A stretch of 64,000 bases of DNA, taken from the NCBI GenBank assembly GCA_038198775.1, contig JBBPZV010000029.1, positions 1-64,000 of the forward strand, written 5' to 3'. The stretch comes from JACCYJ01 sp038198775. GTDB taxonomy: Bacteria; Actinomycetota; Actinomycetes; Propionibacteriales; Nocardioidaceae. Positions 41,643 to 49,688 of the stretch are shown here, piece after piece. The first letter of the stretch is position 1, and each line of letters starts with the position of its first letter. A program made the position numbers and the translations under genes. Below the pieces are notes generated by a model, which saw nothing but the letters and a program-made list of their open reading frames with translations, ran no database searches and had not been told where the DNA came from.

Positions 41643-42374
41643 TCAGCCGGCGCGGACGCGCTCGGCCAACCCCACGAGCGCGCGGACCCCGGCGGCCCGC
41701 GGTGCCGCGTCCAGCGGGGCGACCCCGCGCCGTTCCGCCGCCACAATGGCGGGGTCGTCGGGCACCACGACGAGGTCCGCGTCCGGGAACGCGCCGCGTA
41801 CCCGGACCAGGTCCTCCTCGTCCGCCACCCGGTTGGCTGCGACCACGACGCGGCCGAGGGCAGCCTCCCGAACGGCATCGGCCGCGCGCCGGCCGACCTC
41901 CAGGGACTTCGCGGTGGGCTCGACCACGACCACCACGACGTCCACGGAGTCCGGGCGCAGGCGCATGACCGTGCCGAGGCCGGCCTCGAAGTCCGCCACG
42001 ATCACACCACCGGGGCGGGTGAGCTGCCCGAGCAACTGCTCAGGGGAGATCCCGCATCAAGGGCAGCCCGGCTCCGGGTTCGTGATGGCGGACACGATCG
42101 CCAGCCGGACCCCGTCCGGGCCGTCCACGCCGAAACGCTGCACCAGGTCGTCGGCGCTGGCGGCGTGCTCCTCCTCCCCCGCATCGACCGCGTCCCGGAC
42201 CGCGACCAGGCGCTCGGTGGCCTCCTCCCCCACGCCGAGCGAGAGGCCCAGGTTGGGGTTGGTGTCACAGTCGAGCGCCAGCGTCGACTGTCCGGCGCGG
42301 GCGAACGTCCGGGCCAGCACAGCCGACGTCGTCGTCTTGCCGGACCCGCCCTTGCCCACGACCGCGATCTTCAT
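41643..42374 (-). CDS. CooC-type P-loop ATPase, paralogue 3, with in-frame TGA at codon 106
   Basis: Read through one TGA, this is a 243-residue ATPase in a single frame. It has Walker A GKGGSGKTT (7-15), DCDTNPNLG, then GCP-TGA-CG, then LLGQL, VADFEAGLGTV and a NRV motif. The TGA (42059-42057) falls exactly at the second Cys of the CxC motif of the paralogues. The downstream half is well conserved, which argues for readthrough as selenocysteine or a very recent nonsense change. If it is not read through, translation gives a 105-residue stub. The ATG overlaps paralogue 4 (ATGA). Confidence 0.75.
42027..42044 (-). other. hairpin downstream of the in-frame TGA, SECIS-like position
   Basis: On the minus strand CCTGAGC and GCTCGGG pair perfectly (one G-T) around the loop AGTT. 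The loop begins 20 bases after the TGA. Bacterial SECIS hairpins lie immediately downstream of the UGA with a GU in the apical loop, as here. A 7-base GC-rich stem can arise by chance, and no bulged U is obvious. Confidence 0.3.
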
Positions 42375-43129
42375 CCGGCTCCCGCCTCCGCGCGAAGGGT
42401 TTCCACGAGTGACCGTAGCGCCTCGACGCTCGGCGCCTGCCCGTCGTGGTCGAGCAGTGGCCGGCCGAGCCGATCGGCGGTGGCGAGCGCCGGGTCGAAC
42501 GGCACCGCCCCGACGAGCGGCAGCCCGGTGCGCTCGGCGACGCGCTCGCCGTCTCGTGGCGCCCGGACCTTGTTGGCCACCACCACCACTCGCGGTGGTG
42601 CCGCGGCGTCCGTGAGCCGGGCGAGTCGACGGCCCGTGAGCATCGAGGCCGGGGTCGGCTCCGCGACGACCACGTAGGTGTCGGCGAACCGCCCCCACGT
42701 GAAGAACGCCTGCCGGGTTCCCCCCGGCAGGTCCCCGACGACGCTCCAGGTCCGGTCCGGCAGGTCGTCGAGCACCCGCTGGTAGCCGAAGTGCTGGCGG
42801 CTGTTGTCCCACCGGACGCCGCGCGCCTTGCCGAGCTGGAGGAACCGGACCCCGTCGGGCGCCGGCACGGCGTACCGCTCCGCGACCTCGGCACCGGTGA
42901 GGCCGCCGGAGAACCGGAACCGCCGCCGGCCGTTCTCCTCGAACTGCTCGACCGCCTCGTCCGGAAGACCCGAGTCGCTGCGCTCCACCCCCAACGAGAA
43001 CGCCATCCCCGGCATCGGATCGGAGTCCAGCGCCAGCACCCGGTCCCCGGTGCGCGCGAGCAGCCGGGCAAAGGTCCCGGCCAGCGCCGACTTGCCGGCG
43101 CCGCCCTTGCCCACGAAGGCCACCCGCAC
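42371..43129 (-). CDS. CooC/MinD-like P-loop ATPase, paralogue 4
   Basis: This is a 252-aa protein with deviant Walker A GKGGAGKSA (7-15), LDSDPMPG, and VVGDLPGGTRQAFFTWG in place of the usual DMEAG segment. NKVRAPRDGERVAERTG follows in the C-terminal half. It lacks the CxC pair, so metal binding of the CooC type is not expected. It may work as a regulatory or partner ATPase of paralogue 3, which it precedes with an ATGA overlap. The GTG at 43129 is the start; no clear ribosome site. Confidence 0.83.
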   Translation of the reverse strand: MRVAFVGKGGAGKSALAGTFARLLARTGDRVLALDSDPMPGMAFSLGVERSDSGLPDEAVEQFEENGRRRFRFSGGLTGAEVAERYAVPAPDGVRFLQLGKARGVRWDNSRQHFGYQRVLDDLPDRTWSVVGDLPGGTRQAFFTWGRFADTYVVVAEPTPASMLTGRRLARLTDAAAPPRVVVVANKVRAPRDGERVAERTGLPLVGAVPFDPALATADRLGRPLLDHDGQAPSVEALRSLVETLRAEAGAG

Positions 43130-43198
43130 GGCGGAACTGTACGGCGCGGGCTGCCATGGAGCATGATGGGTGGACGTCCCGGACGAAGGAGGCAGATC

Positions 43199-43741
43199 GT
43201 GTCTAATGCCCTCGCGACCTCACGCCGCGTCAAGGCCATCGGGATCTTGGTCCTGCTGTTGGGAGTTTGGGGAGCCCTGGTCCCGTTCGTCGGGCCGACG
43301 TTCGGATACGACATGGGCGGCACGCCCGCGTGGACGTGGACCGAGAGCCACGCGACCCTCCACCTCGCTCCCGGAATCGCGGCGGTGCTCGGCGGCGCCT
43401 GGATGGCCGGGTCCAACCGCGTGTCCACCTCGCGGCTGGGCGCGCTGCTCGCCGCGGTGGCAGGCACGTGGTTCGTCATCGCTCCGTCGCTGCACCCGCT
43501 GTGGGCCGGGCAGAGCATGGGTGGCTCGATGAGCATGGGAGAGTCGGCCCTCTCGAGCGCGCTGACGAGTCTCGGCTACCACTACGGCACCGGCGTGGTC
43601 ATCGCCATGCTCGGCGCGTACGCGTTCGGCGTCTCGCCGCGCTCGCGGGCCGTCAGCGACGAGGTCACGGTCGCCGCTCGCCACGACGAGGCGGAGGGGT
43701 CGTCGGCGGACGAGCGTCCGCTCGCGGAGAGCCGCCGCTGA
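43199..43741 (+). CDS. small multi-span membrane protein at the island's edge
   Basis: This is a 180-aa protein with four predicted membrane segments (IGILVLLLGVWGALVPFVGP; HLAPGIAAVLGGAWMAG; LGALLAAVAGTWFVIAPSLH; VVIAMLGAYAFGV) and a charged C-terminal tail of about 30 residues. The GTG has an excellent AAGGAGG site upstream. It is divergent from paralogue 4. No known function; the Trp/His-containing WTWTESHATLHLAPG is distinctive. Confidence 0.78.
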   Translation: MSNALATSRRVKAIGILVLLLGVWGALVPFVGPTFGYDMGGTPAWTWTESHATLHLAPGIAAVLGGAWMAGSNRVSTSRLGALLAAVAGTWFVIAPSLHPLWAGQSMGGSMSMGESALSSALTSLGYHYGTGVVIAMLGAYAFGVSPRSRAVSDEVTVAARHDEAEGSSADERPLAESRR

Positions 43742-43751
43742 CCGTGTCGGC

Positions 43752-44597
43752 TCAGTCCTCGCCGCGGGTGCGGGCGATGAGCCCGAGCGCGTCGAACGGT
43801 GCGTGCACCTTGACGTCGTTGTCGAAGTACACGTAGACGTCGAGGCCCGCCGCACGCCAGCGAAGCGCCTTGTCCGCCCAGCGGTCCAGCGCCTGCGGCG
43901 TGTATCCGCTGACGTACAGCTCGTCGGCGCCGTGCAGCCGGACGTAGACGAAGCCGGAGGTCACGTCTTCGCGCTGCGGCCACCTGCCCGCGGTGTCGGC
44001 GACGACCAGGCCGATGTCGTGCTCGCGGAGCAGCTCGGGAAGCTCCGGGGTCGTGAAGCTGGCGTGGCGGACCTCGAGCGCGTGCCGGACGGGAATGTCG
44101 GTCGCGACCGTCGTGAGGGCACGGTCGGCCGGCACCTTGCCGTCGTGCGACGCTGCCAGCGAGGCCGCCTCCCCGGTGGTGCGCGGCAGCAGGTCGAAGA
44201 ACCGGCGGAGCCGGTCGGCGTCGAACCCCAGCGTCGGGGGCAGCTGCCAGAGCACCGGGCCGAGCTTCGCGCCCAGGGCCAGCACACCGGAGGCGAAGAA
44301 GTTCGCCAGCGCGGTCTCGACACCGGCCAGCTTCTTCATGTGCGTGATGAAGCGGCCCCCCTTGACCGCGAACACCAGGTCGTCCGGTGTCTGCTCCGAC
44401 CAGGCCCGGTAGTAGTCCGGCCGCTGCAGGGAGTAGAACGAGCCGTTGATCTCGATCGAGGTGAACCGCTCCCCCGCGTACGCCAGCTCTCGGCGTTGCG
44501 GCAGGCTCGCCGGGTAGAACACCCCCCGCCATGGCGGGTAACGCCAGCCGGAGATGCCGATGCGGATGGTCGGGCTGGCCTCGTCCACGCCTGACAT
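43752..44597 (-). CDS. DUF72 family protein
   Basis: This is a 281-aa TIM-barrel-like protein of the DUF72/YecE family, with the opening IGISGWRYPPWRGVFYP, EINGSFYSLQ, FAVKGGRFITHMKKL and near the end GFVYVRLHGADELY and YFDNDVKVHAPF. The biochemical role of the family is unknown. ATG codons at 44597 and 44600 are alternatives. The start lies only 6-9 bases from the divergent GNAT start, so promoters must overlap the coding sequence. Confidence 0.9.
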   Translation of the reverse strand: MSGVDEASPTIRIGISGWRYPPWRGVFYPASLPQRRELAYAGERFTSIEINGSFYSLQRPDYYRAWSEQTPDDLVFAVKGGRFITHMKKLAGVETALANFFASGVLALGAKLGPVLWQLPPTLGFDADRLRRFFDLLPRTTGEAASLAASHDGKVPADRALTTVATDIPVRHALEVRHASFTTPELPELLREHDIGLVVADTAGRWPQREDVTSGFVYVRLHGADELYVSGYTPQALDRWADKALRWRAAGLDVYVYFDNDVKVHAPFDALGLIARTRGED

Positions 44598-44606
44598 CAT
44601 CGCGGG

Positions 44607-45155
44607 ATGGGCGCACCCACTGGCCCGCGGCACCTGCGCGCGGAGGCGATCGACACCGCTCGGCTTCGACTGGAGCCGCTGCGCGTCGAGCACGCCGACG
44701 AGCTCGTGGCCGGGCTCGACGACCCCGCGCTGCACGCCTACGTCGGCGGACAGCCCGCGACCTTGGCCCAGTTGCGCGGCCGTTTCCAGCTGAAGGCGCG
44801 GGGGATGTCGGACGACCTCGTCCAGACCTGGCTGAACTGGGTGGTGCGAGAGCGGGGCGCCCCGACGGGCTTCGTCCAGGCAACCCTCACCCCGACCAGC
44901 GCCGGTCCACTGGCCGAGCTGGCCTGGGTGACCGGGGTCGAGCACCAGGGGCAGGGGTACGCCACCGAGGCAGCCGCGGGCGTGGTCACCTGGCTGGGCG
45001 GCCGCGGCGTACGCCGGTTCATCGCGCACGTGCACCCGGCCAACGCTCCGTCGCGGCGGGTGGCCGCCCACCTCGGCATGCACCCCACCGACGTGGTCGT
45101 CGACGGTGAGACCGAGTGGGTGGTCAGCTCGAGCGAGCCGCCAGCCGCGCCTTGA
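44607..45155 (+). CDS. GNAT-family N-acetyltransferase
   Basis: This is a 182-aa acetyltransferase of the RimJ-like type. The acetyl-CoA loop is in VEHQGQGYATEAAAGVV, preceded by ELAWVTG and followed by FIAHVHPANAPSRRVAAHLGM. No substrate can be named. It is divergent from DUF72, and its 3' end overlaps the convergent desaturase gene by 32 bases. Confidence 0.9.
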   Translation: MGAPTGPRHLRAEAIDTARLRLEPLRVEHADELVAGLDDPALHAYVGGQPATLAQLRGRFQLKARGMSDDLVQTWLNWVVRERGAPTGFVQATLTPTSAGPLAELAWVTGVEHQGQGYATEAAAGVVTWLGGRGVRRFIAHVHPANAPSRRVAAHLGMHPTDVVVDGETEWVVSSSEPPAAP

Positions 45156-46068
45156 GCGAGTCGCGCTTGTCCTCGAAGCGGGCCGCCGCGACGTCCAGCG
45201 AGTCGAGGAACGCGGCGAGCTCGCTGCGGGCCAGCTCGCCGGACTCGTCGAGGCCCTCCAGCTCGAAGACCTTCCAGTAGCGCAGCACCGGCATCACCAC
45301 GTCGTCGCGGTGCTGACGCAGGTCGTAGACGCCCGCCACCGCCATCTCGACGGCCTTGCGCGCGAAGCCGGCGATGCCGGCCCCAGGCATCTCGAAGGAC
45401 GTGACCACGTCGGTGATCGCCCGCATCGCCCGGCTCGGCGCCAGCTGCAGCGCAGCGCTCAGCAGGTTGCGGTAGAAGACCATGTGGAGGTTCTCGTCGG
45501 CGGCGATCTTTGCCAGCAGCTGGTCGCACACCGGGTCGTCGGTGACCCGTCCGGTGTTGCGATGCGACACCCGCGTCGCCAGCTCCTGGAACGAGACGTA
45601 AGCGAGCGACCGGAGCAGGTCGTCGTGATGACTCGAGGTGAACCCGCTCGCCATGTGATCCATGCGCGCGCGCTCCAGCGCCACCGGGTCGACGGCCCGG
45701 GTCACCAGCAGGTAGTCGCGGATCGCGGCACCGTGCCGGCCTTCCTCGGCGGTCCAGCGGTGGACCCACTCGCCCCAGGCGGCGTCGCGCCCGAAGAGGA
45801 CTGCGATCTCGTGGTGATAGCTCGGAAGGTTGTCCTCGGTCAGCAGGTTGACGACCAACGCGGACCGGGCGACGTCGCTGACGTGAGAGTCCTCCAGCCG
45901 CCACGGCTCTCCGCCGAGCACACCGTCGTACGTCCGCCCCTGGCTCCACGGCACGTACTCGTGCGGGAACCACTCCTTGGCCACGCGAAGGTGGCGGTCG
46001 AGGTTGGTCTCAACCACCGGTTCCAGCTCGAGCAGCAGCGACGTCTGGTCCAACGCTGTTGTCGTCAT
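45124..46068 (-). CDS. acyl-[ACP] desaturase-like di-iron protein
   Basis: This is a 314-aa ferritin-fold desaturase (DesA-type). The di-iron ligands are visible as TAEEGRHGAAI and ADENLHMVFY, with an earlier acidic ligand in LLTEDNLPSYHHEI. The family introduces double bonds into acyl chains bound to acyl carrier protein, common in actinobacteria. The ATG at 46068 is chosen since upstream residues are Arg-rich shadow sequence. Monocistronic as far as visible. Confidence 0.9.
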   Translation of the reverse strand: MTTTALDQTSLLLELEPVVETNLDRHLRVAKEWFPHEYVPWSQGRTYDGVLGGEPWRLEDSHVSDVARSALVVNLLTEDNLPSYHHEIAVLFGRDAAWGEWVHRWTAEEGRHGAAIRDYLLVTRAVDPVALERARMDHMASGFTSSHHDDLLRSLAYVSFQELATRVSHRNTGRVTDDPVCDQLLAKIAADENLHMVFYRNLLSAALQLAPSRAMRAITDVVTSFEMPGAGIAGFARKAVEMAVAGVYDLRQHRDDVVMPVLRYWKVFELEGLDESGELARSELAAFLDSLDVAAARFEDKRDSLKARLAARSS

Positions 46069-46118
46069 GGCGTCAGCGTACCTACGCAACCGTAGGAATG
46101 CGCCACCCCACCGCCCGC

Positions 46119-46580
46119 TCAGCCAAGCGTGGCCTCCAAGACGGCGGAGGTGACGGCGCCGTACGCCAGGTGGGGCAGCGCGTCGGCGACCCACGCCTCG
46201 GCGGTCCACGTCCTTGGGTCGCTGACGCCCAGGCCCGCCATCGGCCCCGTGGAGCCAGCCATCGCCAGCCCGGCGGCGACGACCGACCCGAGCAGCGTCC
46301 CCGGCCGGAAACCGGCGGCTCGCAGGCCCGCCAGCACGACGCCGACGCCGACGCCGGTGGCGATGCCGCTGAGCGCTCCCAGTCCCTGCACCCGGTTGCT
46401 CCGGGCCTCACCTTGGCCCGGGACCTGCATGTCGAGCCGGTCGGCGACCGCCTCGACGGTGGCCTCGGGGGTGCCGCTGGAGCCGCGGCCCCGCAGGACC
46501 ATGTCGGCGTAGGTCGCGCCGTTGAGGGCAGTCGTTCCGGCAGCACCGGCGGCCGCACCTGCCAGCAGGCTTCTGATCAT
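46119..46580 (-). CDS. small membrane protein, unknown
   Basis: This is a 153-aa protein with Gly/Ala-rich hydrophobic segments at the N terminus (SLLAGAAAGAAGTTALNGATY), in the middle (LSGIATGVGVGVVLAGL; SVVAAGLAMAGSTGPM) and at the C terminus (PHLAYGAVTSAVLEATLG). The central soluble part is charged. No family recognised. It precedes the desaturase gene on the same strand by 50 bases. Confidence 0.72.
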   Translation of the reverse strand: MIRSLLAGAAAGAAGTTALNGATYADMVLRGRGSSGTPEATVEAVADRLDMQVPGQGEARSNRVQGLGALSGIATGVGVGVVLAGLRAAGFRPGTLLGSVVAAGLAMAGSTGPMAGLGVSDPRTWTAEAWVADALPHLAYGAVTSAVLEATLG

Positions 46581-46683
46581 GCGGTCAGCCTAACCTCAGA
46601 CCGCGCGCCGAAGCTCGATCAGGCGCAGTCGCAGTCGCAGCCTCCGCTCAAAGTCGCCGAACGGGTGCCGATCCCGCCCGCTG

Positions 46684-47130
46684 TCATCGGACTCCCAGGT
46701 GTTGGCGCAGACCACGTTCACCGGCGCGCATCATGACCGCGTGGTTCAGCGCGAACAACGGCCGGGTCAGCGGACCGAGGCGCCGCAGCAGTGCCAGGGT
46801 CAGCACCACCTGCTGCTCGTATCGCAGCGGCTCGCGCTCGGGCTGCGAGGGGACCGTCCATCTTGACCATCCGGTCATGTCCCCTTCGAGATGAGCCGTC
46901 AGAATACCGGCAGCGCGGTCGATGTTCTCTTGTCGAGTCAGGACCCGCAGCGAGTACGGCAACACCGAACGCACCGTCACGACGGCGGACTCGTCGTCGT
47001 GACGTTCGACGTGTCGCACCTGCGGCCACCATCGTGGGTAGCCACCGAGGTCGGCGAGCACGTCGAAAAGCTCGCCGCGGCCGACGGGAACTTCCCACCG
47101 GCTCGCGAAGTGGTAGGAGTGGAGCTCGAT
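46684..47130 (-). CDS. SRPBCC/polyketide-cyclase-like protein, probable ATC start
   Basis: This is a START-like domain protein: ELHSYHFASRWEVPVGRGEL, FDVLADLGGYPRWWPQVRHV and a C-terminal helix (LFALNHAVMMRAGERGLRQH). The N-terminal part that homologues have is encoded only if translation begins at the ATC at 47130, which has AGAGGA five bases upstream. The first ordinary start (GTG, 47061) would remove the first strand and helix. It could therefore be a rare ATC start or an ATG lost by mutation. 148 aa; ligand unknown. Confidence 0.72.
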   Translation of the reverse strand: MELHSYHFASRWEVPVGRGELFDVLADLGGYPRWWPQVRHVERHDDESAVVTVRSVLPYSLRVLTRQENIDRAAGILTAHLEGDMTGWSRWTVPSQPEREPLRYEQQVVLTLALLRRLGPLTRPLFALNHAVMMRAGERGLRQHLGVR

Positions 47131-47264
47131 GCCCGTCCTCTTTCGTCGAAGGTTGCCGCGTCGAGCATCCGCATCGAGAGCACCGGCGTCAACTTCGCCG
47201 TCCGGCTGACTCCTGCGACACCGGCCGTGTCACCCTGACCCAGCGATCGCGGAGAGGAGCGGGG

Positions 47265-48218
47265 ATGGCAGGCAACGGCCAACGGGTGGTGGTGGCGTTG
47301 GGCGGCAACGCGCTGCTGCGCCGGGGTGAGCCCATGACGGTGGTCAACCAGCGGCGCAGCATCGTCGCGGCGTGCACGGCGCTGGCACCGGTGGCGCTCG
47401 AGCACCAGCTGGTGATCTCCCACGGCAACGGGCCGCAGGTCGGGCTGCTGGCATTGCAGGCAGCAGCGTACGACGAGAGCTCCGAGTCGCCGTTCGATGT
47501 CCTCGGCGCGCAGACCGAGGGGATGATCGGCTACCTCATCGAGCAGGAGCTCGGCAACCTGCTGCCGTTCGAGAAGCCGCTCGCGACAATGCTCACCATG
47601 TGCGAGGTCGACCCGCAGGACGTGGCGTTCGCGGACCCGACCAAGTTCGTCGGACCGGTCTACGACGAAGACCAGGCGCGGGAGCTGGAACGGCGCCGCG
47701 GGTGGACGCTGAAACGTGACGGCGAGCACTGGCGGCGGGTGGTGCCCTCACCCCTGCCGTTGCGGGTCTTCGAGCTGCGTCCGGTGCGCTGGCTGCTGGA
47801 CCAGGGCTGCGTGGTGATCTGTGCGGGCGGCGGTGGTATCCCGACGATGTACAAGCCCGGCACGAAGACGCTCGTCGGTGTGGAGGCTGTCATCGACAAG
47901 GACCGCGCCAGCGCCGTCCTCGCCCGCGAGCTCGACGCGGACACGCTGGTGATCGCCACCGACGTGGACGGGCTCTACTTCGACTGGGGCACACCACGGC
48001 AGCGTGCGGTGTCTCGCGCCCACCCGGACTTCTTGTCGCGGCTCGAGTTCGCGGCCGGCTCGATGGGTCCGAAGGTGAGCGCCGCCGTCGAGTTCGCCGA
48101 GCTCACCGGCAGGGAGGCCGTCCTGGGTGCCCTGCAGGACCTGCCCGAGCTGCTGGCGGGCCGCGGCGGCACCCGGATCTCGCCTCGCTTCGACGGCCTC
48201 ACCTTCCGCCGAGGCTGA
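47265..48218 (+). CDS. arcC: carbamate kinase
   Basis: This is a 317-aa amino-acid kinase-family enzyme that makes ATP from carbamoyl phosphate and ADP. Motifs are ALGGNALLRRGEPMT at the N terminus, HGNGPQVGLLALQ, ICAGGGGIPT, IDKDRASAVLA, ATDVDGLYF and SMGPKVSAAVEF. The ATG follows GGAGAGGAG. No arginine deiminase or ornithine transcarbamoylase gene is adjacent, so its source of carbamoyl phosphate is not shown here. Confidence 0.95.
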   Translation: MAGNGQRVVVALGGNALLRRGEPMTVVNQRRSIVAACTALAPVALEHQLVISHGNGPQVGLLALQAAAYDESSESPFDVLGAQTEGMIGYLIEQELGNLLPFEKPLATMLTMCEVDPQDVAFADPTKFVGPVYDEDQARELERRRGWTLKRDGEHWRRVVPSPLPLRVFELRPVRWLLDQGCVVICAGGGGIPTMYKPGTKTLVGVEAVIDKDRASAVLARELDADTLVIATDVDGLYFDWGTPRQRAVSRAHPDFLSRLEFAAGSMGPKVSAAVEFAELTGREAVLGALQDLPELLAGRGGTRISPRFDGLTFRRG

Positions 48219-48256
48219 GTGCTTGCCGTCAAGGTCGGCGGGTCACCGCAGAAGCG

Positions 48257-49630
48257 TCAGTCACCGCCGCGAGGCTCGGGCTCGACGACCGCCAGCCAAC
48301 GCTGGTAGGCGGCCTCCACTCGGGCGTCCGGTCGATGTTCGACGACCTGGACGCGGACGCTGGGCCGGACGGGGCGCCCGACACTCGCGGCCGCGAGCAA
48401 GGCGGCGCCCAGCGCGGAAGCACTGCGCAGCGGCACGTACGCCAGCGGCCGGGCCAGGCAGTCGGCGAGCAGCTGCCGGACGAACGGTTCGCGGGCACCA
48501 CCTCCGGAAAGCACCAACGGGCCGGCGGCGGCGCCCAAAAGCTCGACCGAGCGCCGGATCGAGAACGTGACCGCCTCGAACGCCGCCCGAGCCAGCTCCG
48601 CGATCCCGAACCCGGTGTCCAGCCAGCCGACACGTGCAGCTAGGGCCAGCGGCGCCCGCTCACCAGTGGCGAACGGCACGAACACCGCGCCGGCTCCAGG
48701 CTGCGCCGTTCGGGCCGCGGCCAGCAGCGCGGCCCAGTCCAGTCCCAGGCCATCGGCCGCCCAGGCCAGCGCCAGCCCAGCATTGCGAATGCCCACCATC
48801 TCGTACCAGCCGGTCCCCGTGTCGGCCACCAGATGGCGGCCTGGGGGACGCCATGGTTGCGGCAGCGCGGTCCGACGGGCCACCTGCGCACCGCTGCCGA
48901 GGTTGACCACCAGCGCATCCGGCGCGTCCGCTGCGGCGGTCATGGCCGCCAACGCGCAGGCAGTGTCCGCACCGCCGGTAGCCACCCCGACATCGTCGGT
49001 GGTGCTCCCCACCACCTCGGCCGATCCGCGCACCACCGGCAGCTGCTCGGCGTCGACGCCGGCGAGTGCCAGTGCCGGAGCCGACCAGGTGTCCGCCGGC
49101 AGATCCCACAGCAGCGTCGCGGAGGCGTCGCTGCGATCGGTAGCCCGGTCCCCGGTGAGCTGACCGCGCAGCCAGTCCTTGGGTGCCAGCACGGTGGTGC
49201 CGCGCCGGGACTCCGGCTCCAAAGCGGACAGCCAACCCAGCATCGGACCCGCCATCCCGGCGTCGACCGGTCCCAGTCGGCCATCGAGCTCGCTGGACAA
49301 CCGCTGCCACTGCCCCAGCATCGCCTCGGCCCGCCGGTCCGGCCACAACATCGCCGGTCGCACCGCCTTGCCCGCCTCGTCTGCGAGCACGACACCGTGC
49401 ATCTGCCCGCAGAGGGCGATTGCGGTAACCCCGTCGTCCGTACCGGCCAGGGCGGCCCGCGCCCGGTTCAGCGCCCGGAGCCAGACGTCCGGGTCGGTCT
49501 CCGCCCACCCGGGGCGGGGCGAGCTGAGCGGATAGCCGGCCTCGGCGTTCGCGCGTACGGCACCGTCCTCGCCCAGCACCGTGGCCTTGAGACCGCTGGT
49601 GCCCAGGTCGACGCCGAGATAGCCCCGCAC
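48257..49630 (-). CDS. FGGY-family carbohydrate kinase (xylulokinase-like)
   Basis: This is a 457-aa sugar kinase. The N-terminal phosphate loop GVDLGTSGLKATVL, CGQMHGVVLAD (xylulokinase-like), WPDRRAEAML, and the C-terminal LVLSGGGAREPFVRQLLAD are present. It is probably xylulokinase, although the family also covers ribulose and glycerol. The GTG at 49630 was chosen because homologues start just before this loop. It is divergent from the transhydrogenase gene, with a 58-base gap. Confidence 0.9.
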   Translation of the reverse strand: MRGYLGVDLGTSGLKATVLGEDGAVRANAEAGYPLSSPRPGWAETDPDVWLRALNRARAALAGTDDGVTAIALCGQMHGVVLADEAGKAVRPAMLWPDRRAEAMLGQWQRLSSELDGRLGPVDAGMAGPMLGWLSALEPESRRGTTVLAPKDWLRGQLTGDRATDRSDASATLLWDLPADTWSAPALALAGVDAEQLPVVRGSAEVVGSTTDDVGVATGGADTACALAAMTAAADAPDALVVNLGSGAQVARRTALPQPWRPPGRHLVADTGTGWYEMVGIRNAGLALAWAADGLGLDWAALLAAARTAQPGAGAVFVPFATGERAPLALAARVGWLDTGFGIAELARAAFEAVTFSIRRSVELLGAAAGPLVLSGGGAREPFVRQLLADCLARPLAYVPLRSASALGAALLAAASVGRPVRPSVRVQVVEHRPDARVEAAYQRWLAVVEPEPRGGD

Positions 49631-49688
49631 GAACGCATTGTGACCGACCGGTGTTGCGCAACCGGCTGATCGCTGCTGACCTTGGCAC

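Noticed and set aside
42057..43157. A 366-codon frame that joins the start of ATPase paralogue 3 to sequence upstream
   Set aside because: The part before 42374 is the shadow of paralogue 4; the real gene starts at the ATG overlapping the paralogue 4 stop.
30480..43741. Interpreting the CooC-like ATPases as part of a CO dehydrogenase locus
   Set aside because: No CO dehydrogenase catalytic or Fe-S subunit gene is visible in the window; the only nickel enzymes encoded are the two hydrogenases.
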